A stretch of 52,550 nt of DNA from Bacteroidales bacterium. GTDB lineage: Bacteria > Bacteroidota > Bacteroidia > Bacteroidales > UBA932. Positions 45,196 to 52,550 of this stretch are shown here, piece by piece; positions within the stretch are counted from its first letter, which is position 1, and each line of letters opens with the position of its first letter. Location of the stretch: positions 1 through 52,550 of the forward strand of contig JAGCUV010000020.1 in the NCBI GenBank assembly GCA_017962705.1. The letters run 5' to 3'. The translations under genes were made by a program, and so were the position numbers. Below the pieces are notes generated by a model. It saw only the letters and a list, made by a program, of their open reading frames with translations, did no database searches and was not told where the DNA came from.

Positions 45196-45485
45196 TTCTT
45201 GCCCATTTTATTTTGTTGTTCCCACAATTTGCGCAAGTTGCTTCGGTGGGCTTCGGGAATCAAGGCATCTATATCAATATCCCGGTCAAGGGCATCCATC
45301 AGCAGGTAAAAATGTGTCAGCGACATCCCTTGCCCTTTGCCGTTCTCAAACAAACTGATGGTAGACAGGGCTACGCCAGTCTTCCGGTGGACATCCTGCT
45401 GGGAGATGCCCAATGCTCTCCGGTATTCCCTATAGCGCGCGCCCAGGGCACATATCCTCTCAAAGCAGGTCTCTTTCTCTTTCAT
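45192..45485 (-). CDS. hipB: HipB-like XRE antitoxin and autorepressor
   Basis: Protein of 97 residues with an XRE-type helix-turn-helix (YRRALGISQQDVHRKTGVALSTISLFENGKG). In HipBA pairs HipB neutralises HipA and represses the operon. The ATG at 45485 is chosen over an upstream TTG. It overlaps hipA by 4 nt. Two 17-bp near-identical sites and a full promoter lie directly upstream (45488-45545). Confidence 0.88.
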   Translation of the reverse strand: MKEKETCFERICALGARYREYRRALGISQQDVHRKTGVALSTISLFENGKGQGMSLTHFYLLMDALDRDIDIDALIPEAHRSNLRKLWEQQNKMGKK

Positions 45486-45487
45486 TA

Positions 45488-45545
45488 TATGATATATCAA
45501 ATATTTTGTTGCAAAAATAGCAGAAATATATGAAATATCAAATAT
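45488..45545 (-). promoter_or_regulatory. hipBA promoter flanked by repeated operator sites
   Basis: Two direct copies of a 17-mer, TATGATATATCAAATAT (45488-45504) and TATGAAATATCAAATAT (45529-45545), differ at one base and are 41 bp apart, close to four helical turns. Between and over them on the minus strand sits TTTG (45542-45539), 19 nt, TATTTTTG (45519-45512). One operator copy covers the -33 element and the other lies at the predicted start site. Confidence 0.8.
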
Positions 45546-45550
45546 AAATT

Positions 45551-45572
45551 ATAGAAAACCGTCGCGACGGGA
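45551..45572 (-). terminator. Possible weak terminator of the beta-helix operon
   Basis: Directly after the stop codon (minus strand) is CCGTCGCGACGG (45570-45559), a 4-bp stem with a CGCG loop, followed by four T. It is short, so termination may be partial, and transcription could continue toward hipBA. Confidence 0.4.
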
Positions 45573-48500
45573 TTAGTTCTGGTAGCAGCCGGGCCAGGAG
45601 GTGGCGCCACGGCTGCGTCCGTTGATGTCCTTGCCAAGGGCGCCGATGGAGTCGAGCCAGTCGTAGAAGTCGGAATCGGCGCTGTTGATGGCAGAATTGA
45701 CATCTGCCGTCGCAGCTTTCATACCGCTGTTGGTTCCCGTCATATTGCCGTTCCAGTACATATATTTATAGTAATTGGGGCTGACACCCGGTGCGACATA
45801 TCCGCTGAACGATGTGCTGTTGGCGGTATAATTGTGACCCGATCCAGTGTCCACAATCCAGTTGGTCCGAGTGTCTCCTTCTTTGGATGTCTTGCAGTAG
45901 TATGAGGTTACGGGAAGTTTGGTCCCACCTTCTGCTATGCTTGTTGAACCATCGACGACAATATCCCCGTTCACCCAGAAACTGTTCCCACTCGTGTCGT
46001 AAGAACAGAGGATGCTGTTCAATAAGTAGAAGTTCCCTTTGTTGTGGAACTTGACAACGCCCCAATTGTTCTTGCGAGCCCCGCCGGCATCAGGCGCTCG
46101 GTAATTGTCTCCTACGATAGTGCTGTTTGCAAGCGTAAAAGTGCAGGAGGCATTGTCCATACAAATCCAAGTGATATCATCCGTGTTTCGTCCACCATAG
46201 TTGTCATGGAAGGAACAATTGTTTAACCCGATTTTGGCGCTACCCAAATTCGCAATCACCGTTCCTCGAACACCGCCGTATACATCATCGCTGTTACCGG
46301 TCCCGGAGGTGTTTTCCTTGAATTCGCAAGCATTGAAGTAGAATGTGGTGCCGAGACGATTGTTGATAATAGCCGCACAATTGGTGTTTTTGGAATATTT
46401 TCGATTGGAGTAGTTCCCGTCAAAAACGCATCCGTTGAATAGTCCTTTCGCTTGGGAGGAGTTGAAACGAATGATTCCACCAAAGACGGGATCTAGGTTC
46501 GTAGAAAAGTAATTGTAGTTGCCTTTCATCGTCGTGTTGGTGAAATTGACTACGGTTCCGCCTTGGGTCGCGTAAATCACCGCACCTGCGTGATGATTGT
46601 CGCTGACTCCGCCTGCTCCTGTGGCGTAATTGCCCTCGAATAAGCAATCGGTGAAGTTATAACTGGCGCTGCCATTGGCCGTATAGACCGCTCCGCCGCC
46701 TTGATTCGTGTGGTTGCCCTTGAAGGTGGTGTGTGAGAAAGCGAAGTTGCCGGCGGCAACCAGGGCTACGCCGCCGCCGTTGGCGTCGGCGGTGTAGCAG
46801 TTCTTAATCACGACGGTGCTGTCGCTGTGGGCGGGGTCGCCGATGTTGACATTCCCCGTCGTATTGAGGTACATCGCGCCGCCGGCCGCCGTCCCGTAGC
46901 ATCCGTCGATGGTGCAGTTGCCGGTGATGGTCAGGTTGCCGGACGTAGAGAATTCTGTATCGACCCCTTCTACCTTATCGACGATGCGCATTACAATAGC
47001 GCCGCCGCCAAAGGCCGTGGAATGGCAGTTGGTCATTGCGGTGGTGCCGTTGAAAGTGACAGTACTCCCTCCCCGGTTGTACAGGATCGCGCCTCCCCCG
47101 TCAGTGTTGTTGAGGAAGGTGCAATTCGTAAACTCAAGGTTCATGTCGTTGGCTTCCAGCACGCGGATGCAACTGCCGGTATTCCCTTTGAAAGTCAGCC
47201 CGCTGGCCGCGAAGGAGTTGAGATTGTGGAAACGCAATGATGCCCCGGTATTGCCTTTGAACTCGGTATCAATCACTCTGATGTCGCCGGCGCCGGTGAA
47301 TCCGATGGCTGACCCGTGGTTGGAGGCGCTGTTGAAGGAGAAAGAGCAGTCCTTGATGGTGGTTGTTCCGTTGCCCAGCATCAGAGCGCCCGCATCACCA
47401 TTTTCGTTGCTATTGTTCCGGAACTGGCAGTTGGTCAGTTTTAAGGTCGAGTTGATTTGTTGGAGACGGATGGCGCCCGCCTCTCCGCCGGATTCTCCTC
47501 CGGTACCATTGATAAATTTACACTTGTTGATGCTCAAATTGATGGGCGAGTCGATGTTGAAAATGCGGTGCTCGCTGTTGCCGGTAAAGACGGTGGTGTC
47601 GCCTCCCGCAGTCGCCGTTCCTTCGAAGGTGAGGGCGGGGACTGAAGAGGTCTGTCCAGGGAAGCCCAGTTCCAGCATCTCGCCGAGGTCGTAGGTGCCC
47701 GCTGCAAAGTGGAAGGTCGTCCCATTGAGCAGGGTCGCCTTCCAGGCCGCATCGGCGCTGGTGCTTTGTGCAGCAACCAGTGTTTTGAACTGGTTTTTAT
47801 CCATCGCATTGGCTGAGTTGTGACCGGTTTTGCGGCCAGAGCCTGAGACGGAAACATAATAATCTTTAGTCGCGTGCGTGTCCACCGATTTGAGCGTGAC
47901 GAATTTCCCACGTTCGAGGATGTATTCTATCGGATAGCAGAAAGGCGTCTGGGCGACTGCACCTTTGTAGGGCGTTACGCGGAAGCCCGTACTGAGGGTG
48001 CAGGGGACAGCGGCTATGTAATAAGTACCGGTTCCGTCAATATTTAGGGTAATTGATGAGGACCTTTTGTCGTTGGTTTCCAGGCTGCCTTTGTCTTGAA
48101 GGGCCCCTCCGGCTGTGATGCGGTACTCCAATTCCCCGGCGATATATTCTCCACCTTCGCTGGAAACTACGATTTTAGTAATATCCGGATCGGAGATGCC
48201 AATCTTAAAGATAGCGGCAACATTTTGGAAAGAGAGCGTGGTATTCCAGACGCCGGCGCTTCGAGTAGTCTTGGCGAGGGAAAAATCCGCTGCGGCGAAT
48301 GTACCAGAAGCGGGCTCGGCAGGGAACCAAATACGCACGCGAGGCGTTCCGCTGACGTTGGCGGAATGGTAGGTCGCAGCAGAGGCCGGGTAAGTAACAT
48401 ACAGATAGTCTTGTACGTCATCCCTGACATTAACGGCCTCAAAGGCAGTTGTGGATCCGGTGGACTTGGCAGTCGTTTTGTAATTCACGATACTCTTCGT

Positions 48501-48860
48501 ATCTTTTCCTTCTTCTTGGTAAGAAGCATCAAATCGCACCTGGTCTCCCGCTACCCAATAGACATGTTTATCTCCGTCGATGGTGGTCTTGGTGGGAGCT
48601 TCGGCGGTGAAGTTTAGTTCAACAAGATTTCCTCCATAAGGATCGCCCTCTTCCTGATAGCCGCATTCGTCCCAGGGCTCATTCAGTTCGTCTTCCGGAT
48701 TGCCCGGCTCGTCCCCTTCGGGTTCGTCCGTTTGCTCCTGTGCAGGTTGGGCAGATATCTCACCCTCTTGAACGAGTTTTTCTTTCGAACAGGAGAGGAC
48801 GGTCAGCGCGAATATCGCGAGAAACAATAGAAGAATACTATGCAGTCGTGTCGTTTTCAT
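45573..48860 (-). CDS. Large right-handed beta-helix lipoprotein (cassette 1)
   Basis: Lipoprotein of 1,095 residues (TVLSC, Cys24). After an acidic, Pro/Glu-rich linker comes a fimbrillin-like domain (KTTIDGDKHVYWVAGDQVRF, LYVTYPASA). From about residue 390 there are many beta-helix coils of the form NCxFxxNxxxxGGAI (KLTNCQFRNNSNENGDAGAL, FTDCLFEGNYATGAGG), as in polymorphic autotransporter passengers and pectin-lyase-like folds. The last 35 residues match the paralogue at 49054 in 31 positions and end WPGCYQN. The ATG at 48860 is chosen for the signal peptide; it lies 13 nt after the small peptide gene. Probably a surface adhesin; no catalytic motif seen. Confidence 0.8.
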   Translation of the reverse strand: MKTTRLHSILLLFLAIFALTVLSCSKEKLVQEGEISAQPAQEQTDEPEGDEPGNPEDELNEPWDECGYQEEGDPYGGNLVELNFTAEAPTKTTIDGDKHVYWVAGDQVRFDASYQEEGKDTKSIVNYKTTAKSTGSTTAFEAVNVRDDVQDYLYVTYPASAATYHSANVSGTPRVRIWFPAEPASGTFAAADFSLAKTTRSAGVWNTTLSFQNVAAIFKIGISDPDITKIVVSSEGGEYIAGELEYRITAGGALQDKGSLETNDKRSSSITLNIDGTGTYYIAAVPCTLSTGFRVTPYKGAVAQTPFCYPIEYILERGKFVTLKSVDTHATKDYYVSVSGSGRKTGHNSANAMDKNQFKTLVAAQSTSADAAWKATLLNGTTFHFAAGTYDLGEMLELGFPGQTSSVPALTFEGTATAGGDTTVFTGNSEHRIFNIDSPINLSINKCKFINGTGGESGGEAGAIRLQQINSTLKLTNCQFRNNSNENGDAGALMLGNGTTTIKDCSFSFNSASNHGSAIGFTGAGDIRVIDTEFKGNTGASLRFHNLNSFAASGLTFKGNTGSCIRVLEANDMNLEFTNCTFLNNTDGGGAILYNRGGSTVTFNGTTAMTNCHSTAFGGGAIVMRIVDKVEGVDTEFSTSGNLTITGNCTIDGCYGTAAGGAMYLNTTGNVNIGDPAHSDSTVVIKNCYTADANGGGVALVAAGNFAFSHTTFKGNHTNQGGGAVYTANGSASYNFTDCLFEGNYATGAGGVSDNHHAGAVIYATQGGTVVNFTNTTMKGNYNYFSTNLDPVFGGIIRFNSSQAKGLFNGCVFDGNYSNRKYSKNTNCAAIINNRLGTTFYFNACEFKENTSGTGNSDDVYGGVRGTVIANLGSAKIGLNNCSFHDNYGGRNTDDITWICMDNASCTFTLANSTIVGDNYRAPDAGGARKNNWGVVKFHNKGNFYLLNSILCSYDTSGNSFWVNGDIVVDGSTSIAEGGTKLPVTSYYCKTSKEGDTRTNWIVDTGSGHNYTANSTSFSGYVAPGVSPNYYKYMYWNGNMTGTNSGMKAATADVNSAINSADSDFYDWLDSIGALGKDINGRSRGATSWPGCYQN

Positions 48861-48873
48861 AGCCCAAACAATA

Positions 48874-49017
48874 TTAATCATCACCAAAGATATCGTCTTC
48901 CGTGTAGTCCTCCTTCGTACTTTCGAAATCGGAGCCGACAAGAACCTCCCAATCCAGGTCTGAGGAACAGACCTGGATGGAGGGAATACTGTATGTTTTC
49001 TTCTTATTGCTATTCAT
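48874..49017 (-). CDS. Small acidic KEDYT peptide (cassette 1)
   Basis: Reading frame of 47 codons on the minus strand. It begins MNSNKKKTYSIPSIQVC, then DWEVLVGSDFES, and ends KEDYTEDDIFGDD. It has no signal peptide, one Cys, a basic N-terminus and a very acidic C-terminus. A peptide at 51789-51917 has the same layout (VL..S, KEDYT, D.F..D) and the same position before a beta-helix lipoprotein. The conservation of the pair supports real translation. Function unknown; possibilities are a secretion or assembly partner, a regulatory leader peptide or a peptide precursor. Confidence 0.65.
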   Translation of the reverse strand: MNSNKKKTYSIPSIQVCSSDLDWEVLVGSDFESTKEDYTEDDIFGDD

Positions 49018-49053
49018 CGCGAATATGTTTAAGTTAAGGCAGGCGGGGACAGC

Positions 49054-51777
49054 TTAGTTCTGGTAGCATCCGGGCCAGGAGGTGGCGCCTCGGCTATTGC
49101 CATTGATGTCCTTGCCCAGCGCACCGATGCTCTCCAGCCAGGCGTAGAAGTCGGCGTCGGCATTCTGAATCTCGGTATTGACATCGGCCGTCACAGCCAT
49201 CATGCTGCTGTTAGTCCCCGTCATCGTTCCGTTCCAGATATAAGGAGCATCCCAATTTCCGAAGCTTGCGGAAGTGCCGTAATAATCATGGCCGGAACCG
49301 GTATCATCTGTCCATGTACAAGTGCCTTGAACAGGGGATGTCTTATTGAAATATGCTTTCGTAACCGTTTTTCCGGAAGCCCTTACAGAGAAACTGTCAG
49401 TATTCGGTGAACACAGGATGTTATTAATCAGATAGCTACTGCCAGGATTGGAAAGATAGATTGCCGCGCCAATGTAAGTGCCAGACGGCGTCGGACGGCC
49501 AGGAGTTCCGCTTGCGCCTGACTTCTTGGTAGCCTCGCCGATAATAGAACTGTTAGAAATGATAAGTTTCGAGGAGGCGCTATCAATGTATATCCACTCC
49601 ATGGCATCTGTATTTCTGCCGCCATAATTGTCATGCATAGAACAGTTGTTCATAGCAATGGTACAACCGGTATAGGTTGCCATTACCATACCGTATTTTG
49701 AACCCGTACCTGCATAAGTACCACTTGCGTTATTCTTGAATTCGCAGGCGTTGAAATAATAAATAGGCGCCTTCGTCCTGGAACTGACAATGGCAGCGCA
49801 GGCTGCATTTGCGGATTTGTTTCGATACGAATAATTGCCATCGAATACACAACCATCAAAGCGGGCAATACCGCCATCTTGTTCCACACGGATTATTCCT
49901 CCGGCGTATTCATCGGATCCAACATTGCTATAGTTAGACTTGAAAAGCACGTTGCTGCAATCAACGCAAACATCAGTACCGTACGCATAAATGGCTCCAC
50001 CGGCGGAATCTGTGTGACTGACACCATCGGCATGGTTGCCCTGGAATTTGCCGCCGGTGAAAGACGCGTGTACATTGCCGGAAGCAATGACGATGGCCCC
50101 GCCCCGCCAATCAGCGCTATTGTCTACGAATTCACAATCCGTGAAGGTGTATGTTCCCGCTCCTTCAAGCCATCCTGCGGCGCCGCTTTCGTCCGCTGCA
50201 TGATTATCGTGGAAATTAACACGGGTGAAAGAAACGGTGTTTGCATTCACGCCATAGACAGTACACTTATCTCCACCGGAAATCTCGCAGTCTTCCATGG
50301 TTACGACTGCAGCGGGTTTGGTAAGATGCAGGGCGTTGCCGTCACCGCTGTTGCCGGTGAATGTACAACCTTTGATGGTCGCAGTTGCATTTTCCACGTG
50401 AATGGACGCTCCGCCAGTAGATGAACTATTGCCTGTAAATTCACAGTTCGTAATGGTGGCCGTACCTTGGATCAGGTTAATGGCGCCGCTTTGTCCGCTG
50501 GTTTGGTTGTTCTCGAAAACGCAATTCTCCAATTGCAGTTTCGCGGATGAAGTGTTGACGCGAATGGCCGCACGGTTGGAGTTGCCGTTGGTCCCGGTGA
50601 ATTTGACATTCTTGACGGTGACATTGGCACTTGCCTTGGGCCAGAGCATACCGGCCGGATCGCCGCTGCCGCCGATGAAGGTGGTCATCGCAGAGCCGGA
50701 ACGGGTTCCTTCGAGGGTGAAATCAACTTCGCTGTGTCCCGAGAAGTCAGGCTGAACATAATCTCCGAAGGTGAATTCCTCAGCAGAGAAATGGAAAGTG
50801 GCTCCCTTAATCAGGAATTGGTTTCCCCCGTTTTCAATAAAGTCCTTGAACTGGGCGGCGGACATGGCGTTGTTCCAGCCGGTACCGCCCTTGAGGCCGG
50901 AGCCGGACGGGGTGACGTAGAACTGTCCGTTGTGCTGGTCGACGTCCTTAAGCTTGGTAATCTGTCCGGCCGCCAGGGTGTAGGAGCCGACAAAGGTGAA
51001 AGGAAGCTGGGGGTCGCTGCCCTTGAGCATCGTCACGCGGAATCCGTTGCTGACCGTCCCCGGGATGACGGGGATGAAGTATTCCCCGGCGCCGTCAACG
51101 GAGAGGTTGACCTTCGTGGAGGCGGAACTAACTTCGCCGAATACCAAATCGCCGGAGGCGTCGAAGGACACGGGCAATGTGCCGGCCATCGTTTCTCCGT
51201 CCAGACCCTCGACCGAGAGTTGGGTAACTTCGTTGTCCGAGAGACTGACTTGCAGCAGGGAGGCGATGTTCTTGAAATGGAGGGAGGTGTTCCAGGCGCC
51301 GCTGGTCTTGACGGCTTTGGCCACAGAGAAATCCGTGCTGGCGAATCCGCCGTCCGTGTGGTTGGAAGGGAACTTGATAGAGAGCGTACCCTCTTCGCAT
51401 TGGGTGGCGATGCCGGCCGGGTAGGTCACATACAATTCGCTCAGTTCTTCGGGAACTGTAATGCTTGAAAAAGTCGTGTAGTGCTCGCTGGACTGGGCGG
51501 TAGCATCGTAGGTGGTTTCGCCGCCCCAGAAACGGATTTCGTCTCCCGCAACCCAGTTGACGGTCTTGCCGTCGGAGGCCAGACTGGTCTTGGAGGTCGC
51601 ATCGGAGGTGAAGGTCAGGGTGAGCGTCCCGTCGGGGTTGACCACTACGCCGCCTTGCTCTTGGGCGGGGGTGTCGGAATTGATATTCTCTTGCGTGGCG
51701 GGTGTCGTCTCTTTGGCGCAGGATGCGACCAGGAACGCCGCCATAACGAATACTGTCAAGAATCTTTTCGTTTTCAT
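49054..51777 (-). CDS. Large right-handed beta-helix lipoprotein (cassette 2)
   Basis: Lipoprotein of 907 residues (FLVASC, Cys20). A fimbrillin-like domain (GKTVNWVAGDEIRFWGG, LYVTYPAGIA, then GAWNTSLHFKNIASLLQVSL) is followed from about residue 370 by beta-helix coils: LENCVFENNQTSGQSGAI, ITNCEFTGNSSSTGGASI, FTDCEFVDNSADWRGGAI. The tail ends GKDINGNSRGATSWPGCYQN, nearly the same as in cassette 1. It lies 11 nt after its small peptide gene, and its stop is 36 nt before the start of the next small peptide gene, so both cassettes are probably one operon. Likely surface-exposed adhesin or binding protein. Confidence 0.82.
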   Translation of the reverse strand: MKTKRFLTVFVMAAFLVASCAKETTPATQENINSDTPAQEQGGVVVNPDGTLTLTFTSDATSKTSLASDGKTVNWVAGDEIRFWGGETTYDATAQSSEHYTTFSSITVPEELSELYVTYPAGIATQCEEGTLSIKFPSNHTDGGFASTDFSVAKAVKTSGAWNTSLHFKNIASLLQVSLSDNEVTQLSVEGLDGETMAGTLPVSFDASGDLVFGEVSSASTKVNLSVDGAGEYFIPVIPGTVSNGFRVTMLKGSDPQLPFTFVGSYTLAAGQITKLKDVDQHNGQFYVTPSGSGLKGGTGWNNAMSAAQFKDFIENGGNQFLIKGATFHFSAEEFTFGDYVQPDFSGHSEVDFTLEGTRSGSAMTTFIGGSGDPAGMLWPKASANVTVKNVKFTGTNGNSNRAAIRVNTSSAKLQLENCVFENNQTSGQSGAINLIQGTATITNCEFTGNSSSTGGASIHVENATATIKGCTFTGNSGDGNALHLTKPAAVVTMEDCEISGGDKCTVYGVNANTVSFTRVNFHDNHAADESGAAGWLEGAGTYTFTDCEFVDNSADWRGGAIVIASGNVHASFTGGKFQGNHADGVSHTDSAGGAIYAYGTDVCVDCSNVLFKSNYSNVGSDEYAGGIIRVEQDGGIARFDGCVFDGNYSYRNKSANAACAAIVSSRTKAPIYYFNACEFKNNASGTYAGTGSKYGMVMATYTGCTIAMNNCSMHDNYGGRNTDAMEWIYIDSASSKLIISNSSIIGEATKKSGASGTPGRPTPSGTYIGAAIYLSNPGSSYLINNILCSPNTDSFSVRASGKTVTKAYFNKTSPVQGTCTWTDDTGSGHDYYGTSASFGNWDAPYIWNGTMTGTNSSMMAVTADVNTEIQNADADFYAWLESIGALGKDINGNSRGATSWPGCYQN

Positions 51778-51788
51778 AGCGCTTGGGA

Positions 51789-51917
51789 TTAATCGTTGTC
51801 AAACATGTCTACAATCGTGTAGTCTTCTTTGTCTCCGCCGTTGGAGACCATCAGGACTTGGCTTGTTCTCAACAAGCAGGTCTTGCAATGGGGTTGGGTG
51901 TACTTTTTATTTTTCAT
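51789..51917 (-). CDS. Small acidic KEDYT peptide (cassette 2)
   Basis: Reading frame of 42 codons on the minus strand. It begins MKNKKYTQPHCKTC, continues SQVLMVSNGGD and ends KEDYTIVDMFDND. Two Cys residues sit in a CxxC arrangement. There is no signal peptide. The shared pattern with the 47-residue peptide of cassette 1, and the same spacing to a beta-helix gene, argue that it is a gene. It is first in the four-gene unit; no convincing promoter was found upstream (a TTACTTTG near 51940 is one base off the -7 consensus). Confidence 0.62.
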   Translation of the reverse strand: MKNKKYTQPHCKTCLLRTSQVLMVSNGGDKEDYTIVDMFDND

Positions 51918-52011
51918 ATGAACAAAATTTTCACTCGGCAAAGTAACTTTAATATTTAGAGGGATTTTATAGCGATAGTTGAAAAAACTACCACGATTCT
52001 TGCACGGATAA

Positions 52012-52041
52012 TTGCCGAAAGAGAAAAGAAGATTATCTTTG
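52012..52041 (+). promoter_or_regulatory. Promoter of the bile acid:sodium symporter family gene
   Basis: TTG (52012-52014), 19 nt, TATCTTTG (52034-52041). The start site should fall near 52048, about 33 nt before the ATG at 52081. Confidence 0.7.
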
Positions 52042-52080
52042 TGCCGGGAAAGTAAAAATTAGACATTCTTTCGCTGGCTG

Positions 52081-52550
52081 ATGAATACGATTTGGATAGT
52101 GCTGCCCATTCTGACGCTCCTGATGTTCGATCTGGGGCTGACTTTGCGCTTGGGTGATTTTGTAAAAGTTTTCCGGAGTCCCCGTCCTATTGCCGTGGCA
52201 CTGCTCGGTCAGTTGGTCCTGCTGCCGCTGCTGGCTCTCTCTCTCGCATTTCTCTTCCGCTTGCCGCCGGTATTTTTTATCGGGCTGGTGCTGATTGCCT
52301 GCTGCCCGGGCGGAAGTTCTTCCAATGTGTTCTCCCGGCTGGCCGGAGGTGATGTGGCCCTGTCCGTTACGCTGACCGCCCTCAGCAGTGTCATCACGCT
52401 GGTCACCATTCCTTTCATTATGGCTTGGACGACCTCCCTGGTTGGAGAGACGGCAGGAATTTCCCTTCCTGTGGGCAACTTGATCGGTCAGAATATCCTG
52501 CTGATGCTGCTGCCCGTGCTGCTGGGCATCGGTCTGAACTATGCCTGGCC
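52081..52550 (+). CDS. Bile acid:sodium symporter (BASS) family transporter, 3' truncated by window
   Basis: The first 156 residues of an inner-membrane transporter; the frame stays open to the window end. Several hydrophobic helices are visible, with the family motif CPGGSSSNVFSRLAGGD followed by VALSVTLTALSS, which forms part of the sodium and substrate site. In bacteria such proteins carry bile acids, pyruvate or pantothenate precursors, so the substrate is open. Confidence 0.88.
   Translation, partial: MNTIWIVLPILTLLMFDLGLTLRLGDFVKVFRSPRPIAVALLGQLVLLPLLALSLAFLFRLPPVFFIGLVLIACCPGGSSSNVFSRLAGGDVALSVTLTALSSVITLVTIPFIMAWTTSLVGETAGISLPVGNLIGQNILLMLLPVLLGIGLNYAW

Noticed and set aside
45559..45570. 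CCGTCGCGACGG palindrome as a regulator binding site
   Set aside because: Its place right after a stop codon and before four T fits a weak terminator better; no second copy was noticed.
45573..51777. CRISPR or tandem DNA repeat in the beta-helix genes
   Set aside because: The repetition is at protein level (coil motifs of variable length); no regularly spaced identical DNA repeats were seen.
1..52550. Insertion sequences, integrases, transposases or rRNA genes
   Set aside because: No transposase, integrase or rRNA signature was recognised on either strand.

Overview
The window looks like chromosomal DNA of a moderately GC-rich gut-type Bacteroidales bacterium; I do not assign a genus. The evidence is two SusC/SusD pairs, a hybrid two-component regulator, FimB/Mfa2 and DUF3575 fimbriation genes, many lipoproteins, a short Bacteroidetes-type SerA, and promoters of the Bacteroidetes form (TTG or TTTG, 19-20 nt, TAnnTTTG) in front of many genes.

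Layout. 1-794: 3' part of serA. 839-5091: a divergent fimbriation locus, with a FimA/Mfa-type fimbrillin lipoprotein on the minus strand and, on the plus strand, a zinc-metallopeptidase-like lipoprotein, a DUF3575 outer membrane protein and a FimB/Mfa2 subunit. The two promoters carry the same palindrome. 5123-8085: housekeeping genes (tRNA-Leu, typA/bipA, yceD, rpmF, tRNA-Arg). 8086-8459: no gene, but an imperfect palindrome. 8460-10388: a beta-strand-repeat lipoprotein and a secreted metallophosphoesterase. 10521-15533: a very large TamB protein whose C-terminus is an Omp85/TamA-like barrel, apparently a single-chain TAM. 15571-20766: a compact SusC, a SusD and nnrD, all overlapping or tightly spaced.

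20743-43899, minus strand: a large polysaccharide-utilisation locus. Read in the direction of transcription it holds a GH63-like hydrolase, HTCS regulator, SusC, SusD, two endonuclease/exonuclease/phosphatase (EEP) lipoproteins, a beta-propeller lipoprotein, GH27, GH39-like, GH2 and a calcineurin-type phosphoesterase. Three phosphoesterases beside four glycosidases suggest a phosphate-containing glycan or glycolipid substrate (inference). Directly upstream, and only 12 bp from the GH63 gene, is a hipBA toxin-antitoxin pair with a clear autoregulatory operator.

45573-51917, minus strand: a four-gene unit of two repeated cassettes. Each cassette has a 42-47 residue peptide ending in a shared acidic KEDYT motif, followed 11-13 nt later by a large lipoprotein with a fimbrillin-like N-domain, a right-handed beta-helix and a nearly identical C-terminal tail. 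The small genes are easily missed and are the best candidate here for an undescribed system. The window ends inside a bile acid:sodium symporter family gene.
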